From: JAAOIF01 sp965217125
GTDB taxonomy: Bacteria; Pseudomonadota; Gammaproteobacteria; PS1; Pseudothioglobaceae
NCBI GenBank assembly: GCA_965217125.1
Contig: OZ244244.1
Location: forward strand, 744,001 to 808,000
Length of the DNA: 64,000 nucleotides
Reading direction: 5' to 3'
How positions within the stretch are numbered: position 1 is the first letter of the stretch; each line of letters begins with the position of its first letter. Shown here in pieces: positions 34,941-43,547 of this stretch. A program made the position numbers and the translations under genes. The notes below the pieces were generated by a model that was not told the DNA's origin, made no database searches, and worked only from the letters and a program-made list of their open reading frames with translations.

Positions 34941-35885
34941 ATGACTATTGAAAATGCAGCAGGTTTTTTAGCATGGGATGTTTCTGCTTTTTTAGGCTTG
35001 TTTTTATCGCTTGCATTTATTATTGTTGTTATTGATAAATTACTTTTTGCTAAGGCGGGAAAGTCGGTTGAAAATGTAGAAAACATATTTATCGAAAAAA
35101 AACAAAAATCATTCTTCGCAAAATGGTTGTATTTTATTTGTTTTTTAAAATTTGATAAATCAGAAAAATATCAAAATCGCCCTAAAATAGTGCAGTGGTC
35201 GGCTGATTTTTTCCCGGTGCTTTTACTGGTATTTTTAATCAGAGGCTTTGTGGCTGAGCCGTTTAGAATCCCTTCTAATTCAATGATGCCAACCTTTTTG
35301 ACTTATGATTTTTTGTTGGTTGATAAGTTTTCTTATGGCATTCACTTGCCGATTACTAATACAGAATTATTAGATTTTGGCGACCCAGAAAGAGGTGATG
35401 TGGTAGTATTTAGATACCCTAATTATGAGAAAAAATTGGATTACAAGGGCGCTGATTTTATTAAACGCGTAATTGGCTTGCCGGGCGACAAGATTGAATA
35501 TATTAATGACCAACTTATTGTGAATGAGCAGCTAATTAAGTATGAAGAAATTGGCACTTATACAGGCATTGAAAAGGGTATTGAAATGAGCGGCTATAGG
35601 CATTATCGAGAATTATTAAAAACTAATCCACATAATATTTTGCTGCATCCTAATAGAAATTCAGCTAGTGTTGAATTGCTGGTGCCTCAGGGGCATTATT
35701 TTGTGATGGGTGACAATCGTATCAATAGTAGTGATAGCCGATTTTGGGGCTTTGTGCCGCAGCAATATATTGTTGGCAAAGCCTTTTATATTTGGGCGCA
35801 TGGCGATATTGGCGGGGTGTTTTCTACTGACATTATAAAGGCGTTGAAAACTTTTACATTTAGCAGAAATGGTCTGATTGACTAA
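34941..35885 (+). CDS. lepB: Signal peptidase I
   Basis: An inner-membrane protease that removes Sec and Tat signal peptides. The 314-residue protein has membrane helices at about residues 14-32 and 90-103. The catalytic serine is in PSNSMMPT (Ser114) and the general-base lysine in FIKRVIGLPGD (Lys175), and the GDNR..SxDSR box is near residue 253. LepB usually sits in lepA-lepB-rnc-era; here it stands apart from both lepA and rnc. Its stop overlaps that of the convergent parB by a few bases. Confidence 0.95.
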   Translation: MTIENAAGFLAWDVSAFLGLFLSLAFIIVVIDKLLFAKAGKSVENVENIFIEKKQKSFFAKWLYFICFLKFDKSEKYQNRPKIVQWSADFFPVLLLVFLIRGFVAEPFRIPSNSMMPTFLTYDFLLVDKFSYGIHLPITNTELLDFGDPERGDVVVFRYPNYEKKLDYKGADFIKRVIGLPGDKIEYINDQLIVNEQLIKYEEIGTYTGIEKGIEMSGYRHYRELLKTNPHNILLHPNRNSASVELLVPQGHYFVMGDNRINSSDSRFWGFVPQQYIVGKAFYIWAHGDIGGVFSTDIIKALKTFTFSRNGLID

Positions 35886-36739
35886 GAAAAGATATGCTTT
35901 AAAATGTTTTCCAACTCGTTTTTTGAGCCGTAATGTAGAACAATTTTTCCCTTATCGCCATTTGCTTTAATCTCAGCCTTAGACTCTAATTTTTGATTTA
36001 GAGTTTTCATCAATGCATCAATGTGTGGGTCTGTCATTGGCTGGATTTTTTTAGGTTTTGGGTTGAGTATATTTTTCACTAAATTCTCAGTTTGACGAAC
36101 TGACAGCGCTTTTTTAATGACTTGAGTAGCGCTATCAAATTGCTGCTCTGTTTTAAGCGATAATAATGCACGCGCATGACCCATTTCTAACTTGCCATCG
36201 CTGAGTAATTGTTTAACAGAATTGTTGAGTTGTAACAGGCGAATAAGGTTGCTTACTGCCGAGCGAGAACGCCCAACTACATTGGAAATTTCTTCATGTG
36301 TCATTTTAAAATCGCTAATTAGTTGTTGTAGCGCTTTTGCTTCTTCAAGTGGAGTGAGTGATTCGCGTTGGATGTTTTCAATTAGACCAATTGCTAAGGC
36401 GACTTGATCATCAATTTCACGAATGATGACCGGCACTTCCTTTAGCCCAGCAATTTTAGATGCACGCCAGCGGCGTTCTCCAGCGATTATTTCATATTTT
36501 TTATAGCTAACTTTACGCACCACCAAAGGTTGGATAACCCCCTGTGAGGTGATGGAATCGGCCAGCTCGTTAAGCATATCATGGTCAATATCATCTCTGG
36601 GTTGGAATTTACCGCGTTGCAGTGCATTGACATTTAACATTGTTAGCTTGTTGTTATTAGCGTTGCTTTGCTCGCTTGTAGTAGGTACTTGACCTAATAA
36701 TACATCTAATCCACGCCCTAATTTTAAAGCTTTTGTCAT
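35882..36739 (-). CDS. parB: Chromosome-partitioning protein ParB
   Basis: A 285-residue CTP-dependent clamp that loads on parS and spreads. It has an N-terminal LGRGLDVLLG, the nuclease-like CTP-binding GERRWRASKIAGL segment near residue 85, ENIQRESLTPLEEA, and a helix-turn-helix (MTHEEISNVVGRSRSAVSNL). The gene is 22 bases behind parA. I see no perfect parS (TGTTTCACGTGAAACA) in the window. The locus is separate from gidA/gidB here. Confidence 0.95.
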   Translation of the reverse strand: MTKALKLGRGLDVLLGQVPTTSEQSNANNNKLTMLNVNALQRGKFQPRDDIDHDMLNELADSITSQGVIQPLVVRKVSYKKYEIIAGERRWRASKIAGLKEVPVIIREIDDQVALAIGLIENIQRESLTPLEEAKALQQLISDFKMTHEEISNVVGRSRSAVSNLIRLLQLNNSVKQLLSDGKLEMGHARALLSLKTEQQFDSATQVIKKALSVRQTENLVKNILNPKPKKIQPMTDPHIDALMKTLNQKLESKAEIKANGDKGKIVLHYGSKNELENILKHIFS

Positions 36740-36761
36740 TGTTTTAGAATTCTCCCATTTT

Positions 36762-37526
36762 TTATTGTGTTTTTCTTAGCACTTCGCTGGCTAAGGATAT
36801 ATACGAAATTGCACCCTTAGATGATTTAGCATAGTTAATTACCGCCTGACCAAAACTGGGCGCTTCTGCTAATTTTACATTTCTAGGAATGATGGTTTTA
36901 AAAACTTTGTGAGAAAAATGTTGCAGTAGTTGAATTGAGACCTCGTTGGATAAATTATTACGCGCATCAAACATGGTGCGAATCAGTCCAGTGATTTCTA
37001 AGTTAGAATTAGTGGTAGTTTGAATTTTTTTAATGGTTTGCATCAATGAACTCAAGCCTTCTAAGGCATAATATTCGCATTGCATAGGGATAATAACACC
37101 GTTTGCTGCAGTAAAAGCATTAATGGTGAGCATATTTAACGAAGGCGGACAATCGATAATAATGTAGTCGTATTGATTTTCAACTTTGGCAATAGCTTGT
37201 TTAAGTTTGTATTCAGCATTATTACTATTTAGTAGCTCGATTTCAGCAACAATCAAGTCTGTATTAGCTGGTAATATATCAATCTCAACAGCAGGCGCAT
37301 ACACAATTGCCTCAGTAATACTGCATTCATCTAATAGTAGCTCGCATATTGAGTTTTCTAAATTGTATTTGTCAATGCCACAGCCCATAGTAGCATTGCC
37401 TTGCGGGTCAATATCAACTAATAATACCCGTTTTTTGATAATCTTTAAGGCGGCACCTAAATTAACTGCGGTAGTGGTTTTACCGACTCCACCTTTTTGA
37501 TTTGCAACTGCAAGGATAACTGCCAT
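36762..37526 (-). CDS. parA: Chromosome-partitioning ATPase ParA
   Basis: A Soj/ParA deviant-Walker ATPase. The N terminus VANQKGGVGKTTTAVNLG contains the KGGVGKT motif, with DIDPQGN and IIDCPPSLNML following. I prefer the ATG at 37526 (254 residues, MAVILAVANQKGG) because it matches the family's N terminus; an ATG three codons earlier (37535) is also possible. It lies 14-23 bases after ctpA and just before parB on the minus strand, so the three genes are probably one transcript. Confidence 0.94.
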   Translation of the reverse strand: MAVILAVANQKGGVGKTTTAVNLGAALKIIKKRVLLVDIDPQGNATMGCGIDKYNLENSICELLLDECSITEAIVYAPAVEIDILPANTDLIVAEIELLNSNNAEYKLKQAIAKVENQYDYIIIDCPPSLNMLTINAFTAANGVIIPMQCEYYALEGLSSLMQTIKKIQTTTNSNLEITGLIRTMFDARNNLSNEVSIQLLQHFSHKVFKTIIPRNVKLAEAPSFGQAVINYAKSSKGAISYISLASEVLRKTQ

Positions 37527-37549
37527 ATTATTCATATTTATGTAAGGCT

Positions 37550-38878
37550 CTATTTATCATCAAGCACACTCAATGCTTTAAGTAAATTGCTGGCCTCGTG
37601 TACAAAATAATCTTTTTTGAGTTTTTCAATGGTTTGTTTATCCTGCTCAAGGTCTTTATCCTTTTGTGCTGTTAAAATTTCTTCAGCAGATAACTTAGAT
37701 GGATCTTCAACTTCTAAATGACCTTTCAAGTCGCTTTCTTTGGCATCAACTAAATTTTCTTCTGCTTCATTTTCAAGGCTGATGTTTTTTAAAACAATAT
37801 CCGGCTCAATGCCTTTGGCCTGAATAGAACGCCCTGATGGCGTGTAATAGCGTGCTGTGGTTACTTTTATGCCATACCCTTCTGCTGATTGAATAACGCT
37901 CTGAACCGAGCCTTTACCAAACGAAGTGCCGCCCATGACAATAGCGCGTTTATGGTCTTGCAATGCACCGGCGACAATTTCTGAGGCTGAAGCAGAGCCT
38001 TCGTTGATTAAAACAACTATCCGTGCGCCCAACATAATATCCCCATACTTGGTTCTAAATTTAACATTTGAGCTTGGAATACGCCCTTCGGTATAAACCA
38101 CTAAGCCTGGTTTATTAATAAATAAGTTTGACACATCTACAGCGCTATTCAAAACCCCGCCTGGATTGTTTCTTAAATCAAGAATCAGTGATTTTAGGTA
38201 TTGTCCATTTTCTGTGACTAATTGCTCAAGTGTTTCTTTTAATAGATCTGCAGTTGGGCTTTGAAAACTAGAAATACGAATATAACCCATATTTTCTTCT
38301 AATAAATGCCCTTTAACGGAAGTAATAGTGATAATTTGACGAGTGATATTGACTACAAATGGTTTTTTGTTTTTACGCACAATAGTAAGTTCAATACTGC
38401 TATCTGGCTCGCCACGCATCAGCCCAACCCCATCTTCTAATGTCATACCACGAACTGGTTTGTCATCAATTTTAATAATCAAATCACCCGCTTGAATACC
38501 AGCCCTATAGGCGGGCGTATCATCAATTGGAGAAATTACTTGAATTAGACTATCTTTCATACTAACCACAATGCCTAATCCAGCAAATTTACCAGAAGCG
38601 GTTTCAAGTAGGCTTTTCTGTTCTTTGGGTTTAAGATAGTCTGAATGTGGGTCAAGCCCATTTAACATACCCTTAATTGCATGTTCAAATAATTCTTTGT
38701 TAGTGGTTTCGTCAACATAGATTTGTTTAATGTTGTTAAAAACTTCGCTAAAAGATTCTAATTGAGACCAAAATTCTTGATTTTCAGCCTCAGTTTCTGC
38801 ATAAGCAGATGAAAAAACTAAGCAGCTGTAAAAAAGCATTAAAAGAGATAGATGTTTAAAAAAGTTAAAGAAAATCAT
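37550..38878 (-). CDS. ctpA: Carboxy-terminal processing protease (S41 family)
   Basis: A periplasmic serine protease. With the ATG at 38878 it has 442 residues, starting with a signal peptide that ends in SSAYAE. An upstream in-frame start at 38929 only adds a non-signal leader. The order is an N-terminal helical region, a PDZ domain (GLGIVVSMKDSLIQV; AGIQAGDLIIKIDDKPV), then the S41 core with LRNNPGGVLNSAV and the catalytic serine and lysine in NEGSASASEIVAGAL and GGTSFGKGSVQ. Likely co-transcribed with parA-parB. Confidence 0.92.
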   Translation of the reverse strand: MIFFNFFKHLSLLMLFYSCLVFSSAYAETEAENQEFWSQLESFSEVFNNIKQIYVDETTNKELFEHAIKGMLNGLDPHSDYLKPKEQKSLLETASGKFAGLGIVVSMKDSLIQVISPIDDTPAYRAGIQAGDLIIKIDDKPVRGMTLEDGVGLMRGEPDSSIELTIVRKNKKPFVVNITRQIITITSVKGHLLEENMGYIRISSFQSPTADLLKETLEQLVTENGQYLKSLILDLRNNPGGVLNSAVDVSNLFINKPGLVVYTEGRIPSSNVKFRTKYGDIMLGARIVVLINEGSASASEIVAGALQDHKRAIVMGGTSFGKGSVQSVIQSAEGYGIKVTTARYYTPSGRSIQAKGIEPDIVLKNISLENEAEENLVDAKESDLKGHLEVEDPSKLSAEEILTAQKDKDLEQDKQTIEKLKKDYFVHEASNLLKALSVLDDK

Positions 38879-38979
38879 AATATAATTGTTTAGTTGTGAA
38901 AAGATTAAATATAATACTGTGAAACGCATAAAGATTTATAAATTTTACTTGTTTTTGTTTTTGTATAGACGGAGAAAAA

Positions 38980-39594
38980 ATGAAAAGATTCAATCTAATT
39001 TTGTTAACACTAAGTTTGTTAGCCTCATCAGCTGCAATATCAGCTGCATTAAAATCAGATAAAACACAGACAGAGCAAGCAAAACAGACAATAAAAACAA
39101 CAAAGCAAGGCTATGTTGAGGTTATTCAATCTGCTATTATTAAACTTAATCAACTAACCGTGAGCAACGCTTATTCCCCGCAAATGGCTAGCGTTTTGGT
39201 GAATGAGGAAATCAGCCCTTTATTTGATTTTAACTATATTGCTAATGAAGTGCTATCGGTGATTAATGCAAATTTAACTAAGGGCGAGATCCAATTCTTT
39301 GCAGATAAGTTAAAGAAAAACATCGTTGCAATACTATTAGCAAAACTATCGCAGGCAAATTCAACCTCATTTAGTTTTATTTCTGCAAGACCTATTATGG
39401 GCAATGCTATCGTGGTCAGGCTGAGGGTCAATGGTTATTCCTCATTTAGTTTTTATGTTGATTTATTGTTCCATCAGAATAAAAATGAAAAATGGCAAAT
39501 TTTTGACATAGTGCTTAATAATGACAGTTTAATTAATTATTACCAAAAAATGCTTTTAATTCAAGCAAGAAGATACGGAATTTACGGAATTTAA
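38980..39594 (+). CDS. MlaC/Ttg2D-like periplasmic protein
   Basis: A 204-residue protein with a signal peptide (residues 1-22, ending AAISA). It is followed by a fold resembling the MlaC family of phospholipid-shuttling proteins (PLFDFNYIANEVL, a middle region ending in a C-terminal WQIFDIVLNNDSLINYY). In MlaC the corresponding W-x-V-x-D-V segment precedes a similar helix. The rest of the mla operon is absent here. The start follows GGAGAAAAA. Lone MlaC-like proteins have been annotated next to unrelated genes; lipid binding is inferred. Confidence 0.7.
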   Translation: MKRFNLILLTLSLLASSAAISAALKSDKTQTEQAKQTIKTTKQGYVEVIQSAIIKLNQLTVSNAYSPQMASVLVNEEISPLFDFNYIANEVLSVINANLTKGEIQFFADKLKKNIVAILLAKLSQANSTSFSFISARPIMGNAIVVRLRVNGYSSFSFYVDLLFHQNKNEKWQIFDIVLNNDSLINYYQKMLLIQARRYGIYGI

Positions 39595-39613
39595 TTTATA
39601 AATAGGTGTTTAA

Positions 39614-39928
39614 ATGATAAACGAAATAAATTTATTAGAAAAAGAAGAAGACCTTAAGAAGGCAACCAGAGCCTTAAAAGCTATGGCACATCCGTTGCGT
39701 TTAAAGATTTTATGTGCGCTCAAAAGCGAAGAAATGCCAGTACTTGAAATTGTTAAACAAGTTGGTTCTTCACAATCTAATATTTCACAACACATTAATA
39801 TTCTTAGAAATAAAGGAATTGTTGAATCTCGGCGTGATGGTAACAGGGTTTTATGCAAAGTCAAAGACACTAAGATTTTGAAATTAGTTGCTAATATGCA
39901 AGCAGTTTTTTGCTCTGGAGGCAAATAA
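39614..39928 (+). CDS. ArsR-family regulator, BigR/YgaV/SqrR-like sulfide sensor
   Basis: A 104-residue winged helix repressor. It has MAHPLRLKILCALKSEEMPV and a recognition helix QSNISQHINILRNKGIV. Cysteines at residues 34 and 100 (in ILCAL and VFC) are 66 apart, the arrangement of the two reactive cysteines of BigR/SqrR and YgaV, which form a tetrasulfide in response to persulfides; metal-binding ArsR proteins use different residues. So it likely controls sulfur or redox genes. Its targets are not apparent: the neighbours are the MlaC-like gene and a tRNA. Confidence 0.8.
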   Translation: MINEINLLEKEEDLKKATRALKAMAHPLRLKILCALKSEEMPVLEIVKQVGSSQSNISQHINILRNKGIVESRRDGNRVLCKVKDTKILKLVANMQAVFCSGGK

Positions 39929-39961
39929 TTAACACTTTTATTCTTTGTCTTTGCATAATTT

Positions 39962-40038
39962 GCGCTCGTAGCTCAGCTGGATAGAGTGTTGGCCTCCGAA
40001 GCCAAATGTCGGGTGTTCAAATCACCTCGGGCGCACCA
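39962..40038 (+). tRNA. tRNA-Arg (anticodon CCG)
   Basis: The acceptor arms GCGCTCG and CGGGCGC pair along 7 positions with one G-U. The D-loop AGCTCAGCTGGATAGAGT, the anticodon arm TTGGC-CTCCGAA-GCCAA with CCG, and the T-arm with GTTCAAATC are all present, and the 3' CCA is encoded. CCG reads CGG arginine codons. Confidence 0.95.
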
Positions 40039-40065
40039 ATTAACATATAAATATAGGTAATTATT

Positions 40066-40842
40066 ATGACATATCCTCAAATTAACCCAGTAGCACTTGA
40101 CTTTGGCTTTATTCAAATTCATTGGTATGGACTGATGTATTTACTGGCATTTGTCAGTGTTTATTTTTTAGCAAACGCTCGCGCTAAACAAAGCGATAAT
40201 TGGAGTAAGCAACAAATCGAAGATATGGTTTTTTTTGGTGCTATAGGTGCTGTATTAGGCGGCAGAATTGGTTATGTGTTGTTTTATAATTTGGGACATT
40301 TTATTGAGCAGCCTTTGAGCATTATTGCTATTCATAACGGCGGTATGTCTTTTCACGGTGGGTTTTTAGGGGTGTTGCTGGCGATGTTTTTATTTAACCA
40401 AAAACACCATAAAACTTTTTTCAACACAATGGATTTTGTCGCGCCTTTAGTGCCTTTGGGCTTGGGCTTTGGCAGATTGGGTAATTTTATTAATAACGAG
40501 CTTTGGGGAAAAATAACTGATAGTCCATTGGCTATGTATATTCCGCAAGAAGGCGTGAGTCGTTATCCATCACAACTCTACGAAGCATTTTTAGAAGGCT
40601 TGCTATTGTTTATTATTCTTTGGCTGTTTAGCAAAAAAGTCAGACCATCAATGTCAGTTTCTGCGTTGTTTCTGATTTTTTATGGCACATTTAGGTTTAT
40701 TATTGAATTTGTTCGCCTGCCGGATGCGCATTTGAGTTATTTAGCATTTGGCTGGGTGACTATGGGGCAAATATTAAGTTTTCCAATGGTTATTTTTGGC
40801 ATTTATTTACTCTATAAAGCTTATAACAAAAAAACTGAGTGA
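40066..40842 (+). CDS. lgt: Prolipoprotein diacylglyceryl transferase
   Basis: An inner-membrane enzyme that attaches diacylglycerol to the lipobox cysteine of prolipoproteins. The 258-residue protein has about seven hydrophobic segments and the Lgt signature FGRLGNFINNELWG near residues 138-151, preceded by GGMSFHGGFLG. It starts 28 bases after the tRNA, and thyA starts 3 bases after its stop; lgt-thyA adjacency is widespread in gammaproteobacteria. Confidence 0.96.
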   Translation: MTYPQINPVALDFGFIQIHWYGLMYLLAFVSVYFLANARAKQSDNWSKQQIEDMVFFGAIGAVLGGRIGYVLFYNLGHFIEQPLSIIAIHNGGMSFHGGFLGVLLAMFLFNQKHHKTFFNTMDFVAPLVPLGLGFGRLGNFINNELWGKITDSPLAMYIPQEGVSRYPSQLYEAFLEGLLLFIILWLFSKKVRPSMSVSALFLIFYGTFRFIIEFVRLPDAHLSYLAFGWVTMGQILSFPMVIFGIYLLYKAYNKKTE

Positions 40843-40845
40843 TGT

Positions 40846-41700
40846 ATGAAGGCTTATATTGAGATTGGTAAGCGTATTTTGAAAGAGGGCGCGTGGCTTG
40901 AAAATTCACGCAATAAAGGGAAAGTTTTAACGATTATCGGCGCTACTTTTGAACACGATTTAAGCACCGGCACTGTGCCTGTTGTTACCACTAAAAAACT
41001 ATTTTGGAAATCAGCTATTGCTGAAATGCTTGGCTATATTCGTGGTTATCGTAGCGCGGCACAGTTTAGAGAATTGGGATGCAATACTTGGAATGCCAAT
41101 GCCAACCAGAATGCGGCATGGTTGAACAACCCTTATCGACAAGGCGAAGATGATATGGGGCTTTGCTATGGGGTTATAGGTCGTGCTTTCCCCGGTATTG
41201 AAAATGATAAGCCCTTAGACCAATATCAAAAAATTATCGATGATTTATCTGCCGGCGTGGATGATAGGCGTGAAATAATGACTTTTAATCACCCAAATTT
41301 AATCCATCGCGCTTGTTTGCCAGCTTGTATGCACACTCATCATTTTAATTTACTCGGAGATGAGCTTTATCTTGAAAGTTATCAACGCAGTAGTGATTAT
41401 GCCTTAGGGCAGCCATTTAATCATTTTCAAGTGGCGTTTTTACTGATGATTACTGCACAAATTACTGGTCGGCAGCCGAAAAAAATGCGTCATCATTTAT
41501 CTAATATTCATTTATATGAAAATCAAATTGAAATTTTTAAAAATGAACAGCTTAATCGTCAGCCATTAGCATTACCAAAACTTAAAATTAATCCCGAGAT
41601 TAAAACTCTAAAAGATTTAGAAACATGGGTAAGTATGGATGATTTTGAATTGCTTGATTATCAGCATCACCCAGCGGTGAAATATCCATTTACTCTGTAG
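40846..41700 (+). CDS. thyA: Thymidylate synthase (divergent form)
   Basis: Makes dTMP from dUMP with methylene-THF. At 284 residues it is a little longer than E. coli ThyA (264). The nucleophile is Cys161, in LPACMHTHHF rather than the usual LPPCH. Downstream residues are recognisable: YQRSSDYALGQPFN (Asn192) and H-L-Y (His222, Tyr224). The segment RRHIM-like RREIMTFNHPN and the C-terminal KYPFTL are also family-like. The start follows GAGTGATGT and overlaps nothing. The altered catalytic loop and active-site arginine segment suggest a phage-like or divergent lineage. Confidence 0.88.
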   Translation: MKAYIEIGKRILKEGAWLENSRNKGKVLTIIGATFEHDLSTGTVPVVTTKKLFWKSAIAEMLGYIRGYRSAAQFRELGCNTWNANANQNAAWLNNPYRQGEDDMGLCYGVIGRAFPGIENDKPLDQYQKIIDDLSAGVDDRREIMTFNHPNLIHRACLPACMHTHHFNLLGDELYLESYQRSSDYALGQPFNHFQVAFLLMITAQITGRQPKKMRHHLSNIHLYENQIEIFKNEQLNRQPLALPKLKINPEIKTLKDLETWVSMDDFELLDYQHHPAVKYPFTL

Positions 41701-41703
41701 TGA

Positions 41704-42747
41704 TTAGAATTGCTGTTGTTGCCAGATATTAACATCAATCCCTGCCGCTCTTAATTTATCTGCTTTTTCTTCAATGTAGCGTTGGAAATTTGGCTGGTGT
41801 TGATAGCCGCCTGTGAGTACATAATCAATAATCGATTCAAAATGGAATTTTCTAAACATTGCATCTTTGCGGATAATTTCCTTGCCATTTTTGTCAAACA
41901 AGACAACCGCTGGTTTGTAAGTGAGTTTTAATGCTTCATACCAGTCACTTGCGGTGGTTTTTTTGCCTGCTGGGGTGATAATTTTTTCAGCAGAATGTGC
42001 ATTTAGTTGAACCACTTGCATTTGCTGTAATAATTTTTTAGTGGACTCTGATTGGGCCAGGTTTTGATGAAACTGCTCGCAATTTTTGCAATTAAGCTCT
42101 TCAAACACTACTGCCAAATAATCCTGTGCTGGTATGGCTTTACTGCGTGTCAATAAATATGGTGCAGATGCAAATAATGGGCTTGTATTAAGCCTTCCAG
42201 TTTTGTTTTTTTTCAACTTGTTGGCGTAGCTGGCAAAACTTTGTTTAAGATATTTTTTGCCGGAGATATAGTCAAGCACTGCGTGCATTTTATCAGTGGG
42301 TTGATAGCCATTGAGCCTAAGCAAGGTGCTGCCTTTTGCATTTAAAAACAGCAAGGTCGGGGTAAATTGAACCTGCATAGCTATTGAGAATTGTTTTTCG
42401 CTAAATTCACGGCCTTGCCAGTCGGTTAAATCTCTATCGCCCCACATGTTGATTTGGATCACCTCAAAATGTTTTTTTAGTTTAGCAACCAATGACTCAT
42501 TATGAAAATTATCATTAACCAATTTAGCGCAATATGGGCAACCATTTTGGTGAAAGTAAATCATAATATGGCGGTTTTCATCAGTTGCCTCTGTTAAATC
42601 CTCGCTAAAGTCCAGAAAACTAGTTTTGAACCAATCGGGCAAGCTTTCAAGCGGCTTAGCGCCCAAAAATTCACCCTGTTTAACTTGCTCTTGGGCAAAT
42701 GAGGGCTGGGTTAATAATAAAGCAAAAAGTAGATACAATATACGCAT
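41704..42747 (-). CDS. Periplasmic thioredoxin-fold protein, SoxW-like, two redox motifs
   Basis: A 347-residue protein when started at the ATG at 42747 (MRILYLLFALLLT), with a signal peptide ending PSFAQ. A start at 42759 adds only four residues. There are two thioredoxin-like halves. The first has NGCPYCAKL (CPYC) near residue 75, the second NCKNCEQFH (CKNC) near residue 225. It resembles SoxW and related thiol-disulfide proteins of sulfur oxidisers. The duplicated redox motif is uncommon. It faces the thyA stop. The role is probably to keep periplasmic sulfur-oxidation proteins reduced, but this is inferred. Confidence 0.72.
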   Translation of the reverse strand: MRILYLLFALLLTQPSFAQEQVKQGEFLGAKPLESLPDWFKTSFLDFSEDLTEATDENRHIMIYFHQNGCPYCAKLVNDNFHNESLVAKLKKHFEVIQINMWGDRDLTDWQGREFSEKQFSIAMQVQFTPTLLFLNAKGSTLLRLNGYQPTDKMHAVLDYISGKKYLKQSFASYANKLKKNKTGRLNTSPLFASAPYLLTRSKAIPAQDYLAVVFEELNCKNCEQFHQNLAQSESTKKLLQQMQVVQLNAHSAEKIITPAGKKTTASDWYEALKLTYKPAVVLFDKNGKEIIRKDAMFRKFHFESIIDYVLTGGYQHQPNFQRYIEEKADKLRAAGIDVNIWQQQQF

Positions 42748-42818
42748 ATTAGCTAGCAAAATACTAAAATAATGTAATTGTAGTCCTAAACTGAGTTTAA
42801 GTCAAACAACGCCAAAAA

Positions 42819-43496
42819 TTAAACCGCATCAACGCTTTCAATGCCTTTTTGTGGCACAAATAGTCCGCAGCCTAACAAGCGGTGCTCGCCAATACCTTGT
42901 TCTTGTAATTTGACCGATTCTGACTTACGCAAATCAGCTACCATCAATGAGCGCGTATTGATAGTGCCATTTGGGGTTTTGATATGTCTTTTTAACCCTG
43001 TCATCATTTTTTTAGCTTGAATGCCTAAATCTTGCAATTGAGTATGACAACTTTGCAAAAAATGATTTTCATTTAATTGCGCATCGCAAGCAACACGCTT
43101 GGCAAATACAATTTGCATATTACTCATTAGTTTTGGTTTAAGTGCCTTGATAATATCTATTTGATATTCGTCTAAATCAAGGGTTTTCCCAACCAATGAT
43201 TGAATATCATTAAGTTTTTCCTTAGGTATTCTAATGCTCAGTTTTGAGCGTTTAGAAGGGTAGTAGAAGCCAGATTTATGGTTTTGCTCCCAGCCATTGC
43301 CGTCTGCTATGCTAATATCATGAATACCGGCATTAACAGTTTTGAGCCAAGGCAGATGTTTTAATAGTGCTTGCGATAATAGATGGGCGTGGTCGATGGG
43401 TAAAAGTTTGCTGTATATATTAAACACGGCATCTTGCACATCATCAGGCAGGGTAAAATGCTCTTCTTTAATATCTTCTTGCCAAAACATAGTCAT
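42819..43496 (-). CDS. Orphan Cas6/Cmx6-like endoribonuclease
   Basis: A 225-residue protein matching the Cas6/Cmx6 group of I-MYXAN-type CRISPR systems. It has LPIDHAHLLSQALLKHLPWL, GNGW, LSIRIPKEKL, KKMMTGLKRH, NTRSLMVADL and the C-terminal glycine-rich loop GIGEHRLLGCGLFVPQKGIE typical of Cas6. Cas6 proteins cut CRISPR repeat RNA, but no cas gene or array lies in this window. The gene is divergent from rnc (RNase III) with about 50 bases between the starts. It may have been recruited for another RNA-processing role. Confidence 0.75.
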   Translation of the reverse strand: MTMFWQEDIKEEHFTLPDDVQDAVFNIYSKLLPIDHAHLLSQALLKHLPWLKTVNAGIHDISIADGNGWEQNHKSGFYYPSKRSKLSIRIPKEKLNDIQSLVGKTLDLDEYQIDIIKALKPKLMSNMQIVFAKRVACDAQLNENHFLQSCHTQLQDLGIQAKKMMTGLKRHIKTPNGTINTRSLMVADLRKSESVKLQEQGIGEHRLLGCGLFVPQKGIESVDAV

Positions 43497-43547
43497 AGAA
43501 ATTGGAGTTTATAATAAACGCTAATTATAAACTCAATACAAAAAAGT

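Noticed and set aside
35882..37535. parS sites near parAB
   Set aside because: No match to the TGTTTCACGTGAAACA consensus found by eye in this region.
42819..43496. CRISPR array near the Cas6-like gene
   Set aside because: I looked for spaced direct repeats on both sides and found none; only the protein is present.
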